Assembly: GCA_000824785.1 (NCBI GenBank)
Contig: CCNB01000012.1
Coordinates: 286,983-350,982, forward strand
DNA: 64,000 nucleotides
Direction of reading: 5' to 3'
Origin: Mesorhizobium plurifarium
Lineage (GTDB): Bacteria > Pseudomonadota > Alphaproteobacteria > Rhizobiales > Rhizobiaceae
Shown one piece after another: positions 42,231 to 50,933 of this stretch. How positions within the stretch are numbered: the first letter of the stretch is position 1; each line of letters begins with the position of its first letter. Made by a program: the position numbers and the translations under genes. The notes below the pieces were generated by a model that was not told where the DNA came from, did not search any database, and was given only the letters and a program-made list of their open reading frames with translations.

Positions 42231-43820
42231 ATGACGGACACCTACGATTACATCGTCGCCGGCGCGGGCTCGGCGGGCTGCACGCTGGCAAGCCGGCTGG
42301 TCCAGGCCGGCAAGCGCGTGCTCGTCGTCGAGGCTGGCCCCGCGGACAACACGCGCTTCATCGATATGCCGGCTACCTTCGCCAAGGTGATCGGCACGGC
42401 GCGCAGCTGGATCTACCAGTCGGAGCCGGAGCCAAGCGTCGGCGGCCGCTCGCTGCCGATCCCGCAAGGGCGGACGCTGGGCGGCGGCTCTTCGATCAAC
42501 GCCATGCTCTACATAAGGGGTCAGCCGGAGGACTATGACGGCTGGCGCGATCTCGGCTGCCCGGGCTGGAGCTGGGACGACGTGCTGCCGGTCTACAAGC
42601 GGCTGGAGCGCAACGAGCGCCTCGCCGGCAAACGGCACGGCACCGAGGGACCGCTGCCTGTCTCCGATCCGCGCTACCGGCATCCGCTGTCGCTCGCCTA
42701 TGTGCGGGCCGCGCAACAGGCCGGCTACCGCTTCAATGACGACTTCAACGGCGAGCGGCAGGAGGGCGTCGGCTTCTACCAGACCACGACCGCAGACGGC
42801 GAAAGGCAGTCGGCCGCCAAGGTGTTCTTGCGGCCGCTCGCCGGCAATGCCAATCTCACGGTCGTCACCGATGCACTGGTGACGGCGCTGACGCTGGAGA
42901 ACGGCGCCGCGACCGGCCTCTCCTATCGAACGCCGGACGGCTATAACCATACCGCCTCGGCGAAGGACGAAGTGATCCTTGCCGCCGGCACGCTGGCGAC
43001 GCCGAAACTGATGATGCTGTCCGGTCTCGGCCCGGCCGCGCATCTGGCGGAGATGGACATTCCCGTCATCCGCGACATGCCGGCGGTCGGCCAGGACCTG
43101 CAGGACCATGTCGCCGCCCCGCTCTACGCGCTGACGCGCAAGCCGGTCTCTCTGCTCGGCGAGGATCGCGGCTTCAAGGCGATGCGGCATGGCATCGAAT
43201 ATCTCATGTTCCGGCGCGGCCTGCTCGCCTCCAACGTGGTCGAGAGCGGCGGCTTCTTCGACACCGATGGCGATGGCCGACCCGACGTCCAGTTCCACGT
43301 GTTGCCGGTGATGATCGAAAACGCCGAGCACGGCTCGGTCGAACGCCACGGCATGGAACTGAACCCATGCGTGCTGCGGCCGAAGTCGCGCGGCTCGGTA
43401 CGGCTGCGCTCGCGAAAGCCAGGCGACCCGATCCGCTTCACCACCGGGTTCCTGTCCCATGCCGACGATCTTGCGCTGTTGCTGGCAGGGATGAAAGTTG
43501 CCCGCGCCATCGTGCGCCAGCCGGCACTGCGCGAAGTGGTCTCCGAGGAGCTTGCGCCGGGCAAGGCGGACAACCTCGGCGACGAGGCGATAATCGACCA
43601 CATCATCCGCCACGCCAAGACCGTCTACCATCCCTGCGGCACCTGCCGGATGGGAACGGACCAACAGGCAGTGGTCGATCCGCGGCTTCGCGTGCGCGGC
43701 GTGCCACGCCTGCGTATCGCCGACGCCTCGATCATGCCGCGCCTCACCAGCGGCAACACCAACGCGCCGGCGATCATGATCGGCGACCGCTGCGCCGATT
43801 TCATCCTGGGCGCCTCTTGA
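42231..43820 (+). CDS. GMC-family FAD-dependent alcohol oxidoreductase (choline dehydrogenase-like)
   Basis: 529 residues. FAD-binding VAGAGSAGCTLASRL at the N-terminus, GGSSINAMLYIRG as GMC signature 1, ILAAGTLATPKLMMLSG as signature 2 and the catalytic His in TVYHPCGTCRMG with the second His/Asn in SGNTNAPAIMI. It oxidises a primary alcohol; BetA is the nearest known type, but the alcohol cannot be named. Start ATG 42231 is four bases after the dehydrogenase stop. It forms an alcohol-to-acid pair with the preceding gene. Confidence 0.92.
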   Translation: MTDTYDYIVAGAGSAGCTLASRLVQAGKRVLVVEAGPADNTRFIDMPATFAKVIGTARSWIYQSEPEPSVGGRSLPIPQGRTLGGGSSINAMLYIRGQPEDYDGWRDLGCPGWSWDDVLPVYKRLERNERLAGKRHGTEGPLPVSDPRYRHPLSLAYVRAAQQAGYRFNDDFNGERQEGVGFYQTTTADGERQSAAKVFLRPLAGNANLTVVTDALVTALTLENGAATGLSYRTPDGYNHTASAKDEVILAAGTLATPKLMMLSGLGPAAHLAEMDIPVIRDMPAVGQDLQDHVAAPLYALTRKPVSLLGEDRGFKAMRHGIEYLMFRRGLLASNVVESGGFFDTDGDGRPDVQFHVLPVMIENAEHGSVERHGMELNPCVLRPKSRGSVRLRSRKPGDPIRFTTGFLSHADDLALLLAGMKVARAIVRQPALREVVSEELAPGKADNLGDEAIIDHIIRHAKTVYHPCGTCRMGTDQQAVVDPRLRVRGVPRLRIADASIMPRLTSGNTNAPAIMIGDRCADFILGAS

Positions 43821-43823
43821 AGG

Positions 43824-43929
43824 TTAGCCGAGACTGATCCAGGCCGTCTTGAGGTCGGTGTACTTCTCGATGGCGTGAATGGACTTGTCGCGACTGAAGC
43901 CGGATTGCTTGAAGCCGCCGAGCCAACTC
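43824..43929 (-). pseudogene. Aldehyde dehydrogenase C-terminal remnant
   Basis: About 35 codons ending in a stop. WLGGFKQSGFSRDKSIHA followed by a KYTDLKTAW end is the conserved C-terminus of a PuuC-like aldehyde dehydrogenase. The rest of the gene, including the catalytic Cys and Glu, is absent; upstream sequence switches to a different gene remnant. Confidence 0.85.
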
Positions 43930-43933
43930 TCCG

Positions 43934-44098
43934 CTAGGTCAGTTTGCGCAACAGGAAATCGTAGAAGCGCGCGTCTTCCGCCCTCGAGACGTTGATGCGT
44001 ATTCCTTTCGCGAGCGGGTGTGTCTTGTCGACGCAAAACACGCTGCCCGGCGCGATGAAGATGCTCTCTTTCGCGCCCTCCCGCGCCAGTTCGATATG
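43934..44098 (-). pseudogene. MocR/GntR aminotransferase-type regulator C-terminal remnant
   Basis: About 55 codons. The residues ESIFIAPGSVFCVD, then IRINVSRAEDARFYDFL and a stop are the end of the aminotransferase-like domain of MocR regulators (or a related aminotransferase). No DNA-binding domain or PLP-lysine region remains. It abuts the aldehyde dehydrogenase remnant, four bases away, on the same strand. Confidence 0.75.
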
Positions 44099-44100
44099 AG

Positions 44101-44491
44101 AGCATCATCCTTAGCCTGCCGGCAACTCCCGTGATGTCCGATGTCGATCCCGATGCCGCCGGGATCCTGTGCCGCAACCTCATCGACAACGCGCTGCGTT
44201 ATGGCAAGGCCTCGTCGCCTGTGGCAGTGACCCTCGACTCGGATGGGCTGCTGACGGTGTCAAACGAAGGACCCGTTGTGCCGCCCGAGATAATGGCGAA
44301 ACTGGCGTTTCGAGCGGGGCGGAACTTCGGCCCGCGGCAGCGGAATCGGGCTGTCGATCGTTTCGACGATTGCTGATCGGATAGGCAGCCCGCTCACCCT
44401 CAAATCGCCTAGGCCAGGGAAGCAGTCCGGTTTCGAAGCCAGCGTGAACCTCGCGAACGCAAGCGAGTCCAAGTCCACGGCTTCATCTTGA
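44101..44491 (+). pseudogene. Histidine kinase C-terminal remnant with frameshift
   Basis: An HATPase_c fragment: ILCRNLIDNALRYG (N box) in one frame, then a shift near 44305 into the frame that reads RFERGGTSARGSGIGLSIVS (F and G2 boxes) and ends near 44491. The histidine-phosphorylation domain and sensor are missing. It starts at the point where the opposite-strand MocR remnant ends, which marks a rearrangement junction. Confidence 0.8.
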
Positions 44492-44557
44492 TGTGGTGTC
44501 TGCCCCGATGGCGACGGTGAAAATGGCTGGATGCAGGCGCGAGATGATGCTCGTGCT

Positions 44558-44866
44558 TCAGGTCGCCATCCGGCTCAACATCACGAAACGACGGACGTCG
44601 ACCGGACGTGCGACCAGATCATCGAGGTGCCCGAACAGCGGCTTCAGATGCGGCATTGCCAAATGCCGGTCGAGATCGTCCTTCGAACGCCAGTTCTCGT
44701 AGAACATGAACACGCAAGGGTCGGCCGCATCGACATGGAAATCGTAGTTGATGCAGCCCTCCTCGGCCCGCGTCGGCTCGACGAAGCCCGACAGGATCGC
44801 CTGCAGTTCCTCGCGGGTCTCCGGCTTGGCGACGATGGTGCCGATCACCGTGTAGGGAACCGCCAT
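44558..44866 (-). CDS. Antibiotic biosynthesis monooxygenase (ABM) domain protein
   Basis: 102 residues, one dimeric alpha/beta-barrel ABM domain: YTVIGTIVAKPETREELQAI at the start, GCINYDFHVDAADP in the centre and FMFYENWRSKDDLDRHLAMP with the conserved Glu, Trp and His. The YgiN quinol-monooxygenase type is nearest, but catalytic activity is unproven. The gap after the sugar permease stop is one base, so it is the last gene of that operon. Confidence 0.87.
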   Translation of the reverse strand: MAVPYTVIGTIVAKPETREELQAILSGFVEPTRAEEGCINYDFHVDAADPCVFMFYENWRSKDDLDRHLAMPHLKPLFGHLDDLVARPVDVRRFVMLSRMAT

Positions 44867-44867
44867 G

Positions 44868-45836
44868 TCATTTCCGTCCCTGGCTGAGCGCGACGGCGAG
44901 GATGATGATGGCGCCGCGCGCGATCAGCTGCTGGCTGAACTCCAGGCCCATCAGGATCAAGCCGTTGTTGATAAGCCCGATCATCAACGCGCCGACAATG
45001 GTTCCGATCACCGTGCCGGACCCGCCGAACAGGCTGGTGCCGCCAAGCACCGCCGCCGCGATGACCGACAGCTCGTCGCCCTGGCCGAGCTGGAAGCGGC
45101 CGGATTGCAGCCGCCCGGCATAGAGCATGCCGGCAAGAGCCGCCGCCATGGCCGAGATGATGAGGACGCGGAACTTGATCGACTTGGTGTCGATGCCGGA
45201 ATAGCGCGCCGCGACCTCGCCGCCGCCGGTGGCCAGCACGCGCCGGCCGAAGCTGGTTCGCCTCAGCACGACATGACCGACGGCGCCCAGCACCAGCATC
45301 CAGATCAGCAGGACGGGCGCCGGCCCGATATTGCCACCGCCAAAAATCCACGAATAGCTCTTCGAGATGATCGGCACCGCAGCCGTATCGCTCATCCACA
45401 TCGCGGTGCCGGTGGCGATCCCCATCATGGCCAGCGTGGTGAGGAAGGACGGAATGCCGATGCGCGTCGTCAGGAGCCCGTTGAAGGTACCGACGACGGC
45501 GCCGGTGGCGAGGCCTGCAACGATGCCGGTAACCGGCCCACCGGCATCGATCGCCATGGCCGTGGTCACCGAAGCCAGCCCCGCCACCGCCCCGACGGAC
45601 AGGTCGATCTCTCCCGCCGACAGCACGTAGGTCATGGCGATCGCCATGACCGCGATCATCGCCGTCTGGCGCACGATGTTGAGCAGGTTGTTGGGGTTGA
45701 GGAAGCCCTTGTCGAACAGGGTGATCGCGAACACGATGAAGATCACGACGAAGCCGATATAGATGATGTTCTGCCGCCAGTTGGCGAGACCGAGCCTTGC
45801 GAGGAGCGAGGGGGCGGTGTCCCGGTCAGTGGACAT
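44868..45836 (-). CDS. Ribose-type sugar ABC transporter permease (RbsC-like)
   Basis: 322 residues with about nine to ten membrane segments. TYVLSAGEIDLSVGAVAGLA is the RbsC-family motif; GGNIGPAPVLLIWMLVLG and VLGGTSLFGGSGTVIGT are also typical. ATG 45836 follows GGGAGGAACAC and overlaps the ATPase stop by 11 bases. Sugar unknown; the operon suggests a cyclitol or sugar-acid. Confidence 0.9.
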   Translation of the reverse strand: MSTDRDTAPSLLARLGLANWRQNIIYIGFVVIFIVFAITLFDKGFLNPNNLLNIVRQTAMIAVMAIAMTYVLSAGEIDLSVGAVAGLASVTTAMAIDAGGPVTGIVAGLATGAVVGTFNGLLTTRIGIPSFLTTLAMMGIATGTAMWMSDTAAVPIISKSYSWIFGGGNIGPAPVLLIWMLVLGAVGHVVLRRTSFGRRVLATGGGEVAARYSGIDTKSIKFRVLIISAMAAALAGMLYAGRLQSGRFQLGQGDELSVIAAAVLGGTSLFGGSGTVIGTIVGALMIGLINNGLILMGLEFSQQLIARGAIIILAVALSQGRK

Positions 45837-47412
45837 GTGTTCCTCCCTCACTCTTGCTCAGCGCCTTCTGGATGACGATCTGCAGCTTGCGCTCCGCTGC
45901 CTGCAGCCGCGCGACCGGATCGTCCTCCGGCGCCGACAGATCGTCGAGTTCGCCGCGGTCTATGTCGTCCATGACGCGGCCGTCCGCGATGACGAGTATG
46001 CGGTCGCAGGCGGTCAGCATCTCGGACAGCTCTGACGAGATCATGATGATGGCCTTGCCGCTCTTGGCGAGCTCGCGCACCAGCATGATGATTTCCGACT
46101 TCGAGCCGATGTCGATGCCGGAGGTCGGCTCATCGAGGACAAGAATATCCGGCTCGGTCGCAAGCCATTTGCCGATGACGACCTTCTGCTGATTGCCGCC
46201 CGACAGCGTGCGCACCGCAGCGTCGCGCGAAGCGGTCTTGATCCGCAGCCTTCCGATCTGGCTGTCGGACTGCTCGCGCATCTTGCTGTTCGACATGAAA
46301 CCATTGCGGCTCAGCCGGTCGAGCGAGGCAAGCGCGATGTTGGAGGCGACCGAATGCTCGGCAATGACGCCTTGCCGCAACCTGTCCTCGGGCACCAGCG
46401 CGATGCCGGCCTCGATGGCGTCGCTTGGCCTCGTGATCGCCACCGGCTTGCCAGCGATGCGCATTTCGCCTTCGACGATCGGCTCGATGCCGGCAATGAC
46501 GCGCGCGATCGCGGAGCGGCCGGAGCCGAGCAGTCCGGCAAGGCCCACCACCTCGCCGCCGCGGACGACGAAACTGGCATTCTTCGGCTTCGTCACGCCC
46601 GACACGTTGTCGAACTCCAGCAACGGTTTTCCGATGCGCGATCCGCCGCGCGCCACATCCGACAGGCCGCGTGAGCGTTTGCCGACAATGTGTTCGATCA
46701 TCGTTTCGACCGGCAGGTCCGACAGCGGCGCGGTGATGACATGGCGGCCGTCGCGCAGGATGGTGGCGCGGTCGGCGATGCGGGCGATCTCGTCCATGCG
46801 GTGCGAGACATAGATGATGGCCACGCCATCCGACCTCAGTTTGCGCAGGAAGACGAACAGCCGCTCGACATCGGACACGGCCAGTGCCGTCGACGGCTCG
46901 TCGAGCACCAGCACCTTGGCGTTCTGCGAGATCGCCTTGACGATCTCGGTCAATTGCCGCTGGCCGGCGCCGAGATCGCCGACGATCGCCTTCGGATCGA
47001 CCTCGACCTCGAGCATGGCGAATAGATCCCGGGCGCGCCTCTCGGCCGCGCGATCATCAATCAGGCCGAACGCGTCCTTGGCTTCCCGGGTGAGGAACAC
47101 GTTCTGCGCCACGGTCAATGTCGGGATCAGGCTCATCTCCTGGAAGATCATGGCGATGCCCGCCCGGCGCGAAGCCTCAGGCGAAATCTCGCTCAGCGGC
47201 TTGCCGTCGACAAGGATGGTGCCGCTGTCGGGCGCATGCACGCCGTTCAGCACTTTGAGGATGGTCGACTTGCCGGCGCCGTTGCCGCCAAGCAGGGCAT
47301 GGATCTCGCCCTTCTCCACCTGCAGGTCGACATCGACCAGCGCCTTGACGCCGCCGAAGGATTTGCTGACGCCCTTCATCTCCACCGCATGAACAGGCGT
47401 CCCGTCGATCAT
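45826..47412 (-). CDS. Sugar ABC transporter ATP-binding protein, two ATPase domains (RbsA-like)
   Basis: 528 residues with duplicated ABC domains. Domain 1: Walker A GGNGAGKST, GAGQRQLTEI as a changed signature, Walker B VLVLDEPSTAL. Domain 2: a degenerate GLLGSGRSA P-loop (as in RbsA), signature TLSGGNQQK, Walker B ILVLDEPTSGI. The ATG at 47412 overlaps the Gfo/Idh stop (ATGA). It serves the RbsC-like permease. Confidence 0.93.
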   Translation of the reverse strand: MIDGTPVHAVEMKGVSKSFGGVKALVDVDLQVEKGEIHALLGGNGAGKSTILKVLNGVHAPDSGTILVDGKPLSEISPEASRRAGIAMIFQEMSLIPTLTVAQNVFLTREAKDAFGLIDDRAAERRARDLFAMLEVEVDPKAIVGDLGAGQRQLTEIVKAISQNAKVLVLDEPSTALAVSDVERLFVFLRKLRSDGVAIIYVSHRMDEIARIADRATILRDGRHVITAPLSDLPVETMIEHIVGKRSRGLSDVARGGSRIGKPLLEFDNVSGVTKPKNASFVVRGGEVVGLAGLLGSGRSAIARVIAGIEPIVEGEMRIAGKPVAITRPSDAIEAGIALVPEDRLRQGVIAEHSVASNIALASLDRLSRNGFMSNSKMREQSDSQIGRLRIKTASRDAAVRTLSGGNQQKVVIGKWLATEPDILVLDEPTSGIDIGSKSEIIMLVRELAKSGKAIIMISSELSEMLTACDRILVIADGRVMDDIDRGELDDLSAPEDDPVARLQAAERKLQIVIQKALSKSEGGTHVH

Positions 47413-48578
47413 GGCCGGACCTTGACCCAATGGCCGCTCTCACCGGATTCGATCAACGCGTCGGCGACCCGCTCCGTCTTGTAGCCGTCTTCGAAGTTCG
47501 GCGACGGCTGCTTGCCGGACACGATGGCGGAGAAGAAGTCGAAGCACTCGACGATCTTGGTCTCGGAATAGCCGATGCCAAGCGCCGGGATCGGCCACAG
47601 GCCCGAACCATAGGGATGCGCCGGACCGGAATAGACGGTCCTGAACCCACGCGCATCGGCAGGATCATCGGCGAACATGACCTGCAATTCGTCGCGCCGT
47701 TCGTAGTTGAAGGCAATGGAGCCCTTGGTGCCGTGGATCTCGAAAGTGATGAAATTGTTGCGGCCATAGGCATTGCGGGTCGCCTCGAGCGAGCCGATGG
47801 CTCCGTCGGCGAATTTGAGCAGCGTCACCACCTCATCGTCGACATCGACTTCGGCCCGTTGCGCGCCGGTGTTCCGTTCGGCGGCGCCGAGCCTATCGAG
47901 ATTTCCGCTCTGGACCGGGCGCGTCTTGTTGTAGGTGCGCACCAGCGCGCTGACCTCGGCGATCTCGCCGACAAGGTAGCGGGCAAGATCGACGACATGC
48001 GTGCCGATGTCGCCGATCGAGCCGGAGCCGGCGATCTTCTTCTGGAAGCGCCAGGAGAGCGGGGAATCCGGATCCGCCGACCAATCCTGGAGATAGGTGC
48101 CGCGGAAGTTGAGAATCTTGCCGATGCGGCCCTCCTCTATGTATTGGCGGGCCAGCGCCACCGCCGGAGTGCGGCGGTAGTTGAAGGCGACCATGTGGAT
48201 GATGCCCGCCTCGTTCACCGCGTCGAGCATGGTCTTCGCCTCGTCGCCGCCGCGCGCCAGCGGCTTTTCGCAGATGATGTGCTTGCCGGCTTCCGCCGCG
48301 GCGATGGCGATCGCGGCATGGCTGTCGTTCGGCGTGACGATATCGACAACGTCGATGTCCGGCCGCTTCACCACCGCGCGCCAGTCGGCGGAGGCTTCCT
48401 CGAAACCGTAGCGGCGGCGGCCTTCGTCGGCCAGGGCCTCGGTGACGTCGACCACGACCTTGCGCACGGGAATGGCGGGCGCCGGCCAGAAGAACATCGG
48501 CATTGCCGCATAGGCCATGGCATGGGCCTTGCCCATGAAACCGCCGCCGATCATCGCCACGTTGAGCGTTCGGGTCAT
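47409..48578 (-). CDS. Gfo/Idh/MocA-family NAD(P)-dependent oxidoreductase
   Basis: 389 residues. N-terminal Rossmann fold with MIGGGFMGKAHAMAY, cofactor contacts TPNDSHAAIAIAA and the catalytic Lys in CEKPLA; the C-terminal domain has GSGSIGDIGTHVVDLARYL with the conserved Asp and His. It likely oxidises a sugar or cyclitol at one hydroxyl. It is translationally coupled to the RbsA-like ATPase and follows the binding-protein gene after a hairpin, so it probably acts on the imported ligand. Confidence 0.9.
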   Translation of the reverse strand: MTRTLNVAMIGGGFMGKAHAMAYAAMPMFFWPAPAIPVRKVVVDVTEALADEGRRRYGFEEASADWRAVVKRPDIDVVDIVTPNDSHAAIAIAAAEAGKHIICEKPLARGGDEAKTMLDAVNEAGIIHMVAFNYRRTPAVALARQYIEEGRIGKILNFRGTYLQDWSADPDSPLSWRFQKKIAGSGSIGDIGTHVVDLARYLVGEIAEVSALVRTYNKTRPVQSGNLDRLGAAERNTGAQRAEVDVDDEVVTLLKFADGAIGSLEATRNAYGRNNFITFEIHGTKGSIAFNYERRDELQVMFADDPADARGFRTVYSGPAHPYGSGLWPIPALGIGYSETKIVECFDFFSAIVSGKQPSPNFEDGYKTERVADALIESGESGHWVKVRP

Positions 48579-48606
48579 GATAGCCTCCAGATTGAGCTGA
48601 GAAGGA

Positions 48607-48633
48607 GCGGCCGGCGGGGAGCACGCCGGCCGC
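48607..48633 (-). terminator. Stem-loop after sugar-binding-protein gene
   Basis: GCGGCCGGCG/CGCCGGCCGC, ten-base perfect stem with a seven-base loop in the gap after the binding-protein stop. No T-run. Probable partial terminator or 3' stabiliser. Confidence 0.6.
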
Positions 48634-48639
48634 GGGCCG

Positions 48640-49761
48640 CTACATGCTGCCCTTGATCTTGTCGGTGGCCTCGGCGTGATAGACGGCCTTCCAGCCTTCC
48701 AGCAGCGTGTCCTTGGTGACCGGCAGCGCCGGCAGGGCTACGAAGGCCGGCGCCTCCTTGCCGAGCAGGCCATAGCCGGCAAGCTTGGCTTCGGTGACGC
48801 CCTGGTCGAACGGACGCTGGGCGCCCAGCCCCTTCACAAAGCCGCCGCTTGCCATGTTGATGGCGACGTTCTCGCCGAGATCGCAGGTGGTGATGACGAG
48901 GTCGTCGCGGCCGGCGGTGCGCGCCGCCGAGATCACGCCTTCGGCCGGCACGTCCCACACCGCCCAGATGCCGTTGATGGTCGGGTGCGAGGTGAGGATC
49001 GCGGACGCCGCCTTCTCGGCGTCGCCAGTGAAGTCCGGCCCGCCAATGCCCTGCTCGGCGACGATCTTGATGTCGGGATAGTTGTCGGCGATCGTCTTCT
49101 TGAAGCCGTCATAGCGCTGCCTGGTGACGAAGAAATCGGCGGCGTGGAAGACGAGGCCGATCTCGCCCTTGCCGCCCAGGGCCTTGGCCATCAGGTGCGC
49201 GGCCGCGACTCCGTTGCCGTAATTGTCGGCAGAGACCACGGAGACGTAGTCCTTGCCGGCGGCGAAGCCCGCCGGGACGTTGTCCATGAACACCAGCTTG
49301 GCGCCCTTGTCGGCGGCAGCCTTGTAGGCCGATGCCGTGGCCGACGGATCGGTCGGGATCGACACGATGATCTTCGGGTTCTGCGCCATCACCGTCCCGA
49401 GGTCGGCGACCTGCTTTTCCGGCTTGAAGCCGGCATCGGTGGTGGCGATCACCTCGATGCCCATCTTTCCGAACTGGTCCTTGAGGCCGGCGATCTGCGC
49501 CCTCGACCAGTCATTGCCGCCATAGTGCATGACGATCGCGGCGGTGGCCTTCATGTCCTTGATCTTTGCCAGTTCCTCGTCCGTCAGCGTGACGGAGGCT
49601 GCCGAAGCCGGCGCCTCGCCGTTCGGGCCCTTCGAAAGCACCGTCTTTTGCAGTTCCGCCAGCGCCGAATCCGGGTCGGCGGAGGCGGGCGCGGCGGCAT
49701 AGAGACTGGTTGCCAGCAGCGCCGTCGTGAAGACCGCGGTCATTGTCCTGAAACGTGTCAT
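48640..49761 (-). CDS. Sugar ABC transporter substrate-binding protein (RbsB-like)
   Basis: 373 residues. Signal peptide (MTAVFTTALLATSLYAAAPA, cleavage near ASA-DPD) and a Peripla_BP_4 fold: IVMHYGGNDWSRAQIAGLKDQ, IVSIPTDPSATASAYKAA, VFMDNVPAGF, FDQGVTEA. The segment before the fold (LAELQKTVLSKGPNGE...) is longer than in RbsB. It is related to the signal-less protein at 52339-53352, which shares the DNAP/DNVP hinge and ISIP motifs. Periplasmic receptor for the RbsAC-like transporter. Confidence 0.92.
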   Translation of the reverse strand: MTRFRTMTAVFTTALLATSLYAAAPASADPDSALAELQKTVLSKGPNGEAPASAASVTLTDEELAKIKDMKATAAIVMHYGGNDWSRAQIAGLKDQFGKMGIEVIATTDAGFKPEKQVADLGTVMAQNPKIIVSIPTDPSATASAYKAAADKGAKLVFMDNVPAGFAAGKDYVSVVSADNYGNGVAAAHLMAKALGGKGEIGLVFHAADFFVTRQRYDGFKKTIADNYPDIKIVAEQGIGGPDFTGDAEKAASAILTSHPTINGIWAVWDVPAEGVISAARTAGRDDLVITTCDLGENVAINMASGGFVKGLGAQRPFDQGVTEAKLAGYGLLGKEAPAFVALPALPVTKDTLLEGWKAVYHAEATDKIKGSM

Positions 49762-49799
49762 TAGGTTCCTCCCTGATGACGGGCGCGAAGCCCGGTTGC

Positions 49800-50627
49800 T
49801 TAACGTGGCCCCATGGCCTTGTTGAGGTAGTTCATGCTCAGTGCTGCTCCTTGCCTGGGATCCGCCCAGGCATCGAGTTCGGTGGTGATCCAGCCGGAAA
49901 AGCCGATGTCCTTGAGCGCCTCGACGATCGGCGCCATGTCGAGGTCGCCGCGATCGAGCGGCGTGAAGGCGAAGGGGTCGCGCTGCCAGCCTTTCAGATG
50001 CACGTAGCTGATGCGGTCCTTGAATTCGCGGATCTGCGCGGCCGGATCGCCGCCGGCGGCCGCCAGATGCGCGGTGTCCGGGCAGAAGTCGATCGCCGTG
50101 TGCCTGAAGATCTCGCGCACGTCTTCGGGGCCTTCCACAATGGTCGACAGATGCGGGTGGTAGTGCGCCCGCAAGCCCGCCTTGGCCCCGATGTCGATGA
50201 CCTTGTCGAGCGACGCGCCGAGGCGCTTGAAATCGTCGGCCTGCCGGCCATTGGCGCGCTTGGCGCCGCCGCCGACCACCAGATGCTCGGCCCCAAGTTC
50301 GGCTGCCACCGCCGCGGCGCGCTCGATGCGGGCCAGTTCCTCGCCGAGGATATCGTCGAAGATGAAATTGGCGCCTGAATAGCCCGCAACGAGCGCGACG
50401 CCCGACCGGTCCAGGACGGCACGCAAGTCACCGATGCGTCCCGCATAGTCGAGGAGATTGCCGTCGAAGAGCTCCGTTCCGACATAGCCGGCCGCGCCGA
50501 TATCGCGGATCGCCTGCTCCATATCACCGAAAGTGCGGTAGGTGAGCTGGGTGATCGAGGTGACGCCGACGGCATTGCCGCCAAGCGGACCCCAGCAATT
50601 GGCATGATAGGCCAGTTTGACCGGCAT
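49800..50627 (-). CDS. Xylose-isomerase-like TIM-barrel protein (IolE/sugar phosphate isomerase-epimerase family)
   Basis: 275 residues. TIM-barrel start VKLAYHANCWGP; metal ligands would be Glu in TELFDG, the HYHPHLST His pair, the DTAHLAAAGGDP Asp-His and Glu in TTELDAW. These features fit IolE-type inosose dehydratases or related epimerases. ATG 50627 has GGGAGG seven bases upstream. It is the first gene of the operon and faces the ROK repressor. With the Gfo/Idh dehydrogenase it makes a likely two-step path for a cyclitol or sugar. Confidence 0.87.
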   Translation of the reverse strand: MPVKLAYHANCWGPLGGNAVGVTSITQLTYRTFGDMEQAIRDIGAAGYVGTELFDGNLLDYAGRIGDLRAVLDRSGVALVAGYSGANFIFDDILGEELARIERAAAVAAELGAEHLVVGGGAKRANGRQADDFKRLGASLDKVIDIGAKAGLRAHYHPHLSTIVEGPEDVREIFRHTAIDFCPDTAHLAAAGGDPAAQIREFKDRISYVHLKGWQRDPFAFTPLDRGDLDMAPIVEALKDIGFSGWITTELDAWADPRQGAALSMNYLNKAMGPR

Positions 50628-50933
50628 CTCGTATCCTCCCATACGACCGCGACCAGCAAAGGGCGGCGCGATGTTGTTGGCCGGAGGAAAATTCGGACGC
50701 CGCGGATGGCGCTCTTTGCTCCAAGCCGGTCCACCTCGGCTCTCCTCCGAGCCTTCCCCAATACTTATGCGCCCTTTTCTGTGCTCGTCAATTATTAAAA
50801 TACAAAAGTTGGCTGACTTTTGTTGATAAACGACATAAGTTCCTGCTTGATCCGTAAATGGGGTCACGTTACCCATGGCGAAGTGGCCACGGCCGACGGG
50901 GCGGCACCGCGGCAGATGAGGCGCGGCAAGGAC
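50628..50933. promoter_or_regulatory. Divergent control region of sugar operon and ROK repressor
   Basis: About 300 bases with an AT-rich core near 50780-50840. CAAAAGT-tggctg-ACTTTTG (50803-50822) is a perfect 7+7 inverted repeat with AT-rich flanks (ATTATTAAAATA before, TTGATAAA after), a good candidate for the ROK operator acting on both promoters. Confidence 0.6.

Noticed and set aside
39623..42241. Long minus-strand open frame of 872 codons across the aldehyde dehydrogenase gene
   Set aside because: Only the last ~290 codons look like a real membrane protein. The rest is antisense to a well-supported dehydrogenase and is a high-GC shadow.
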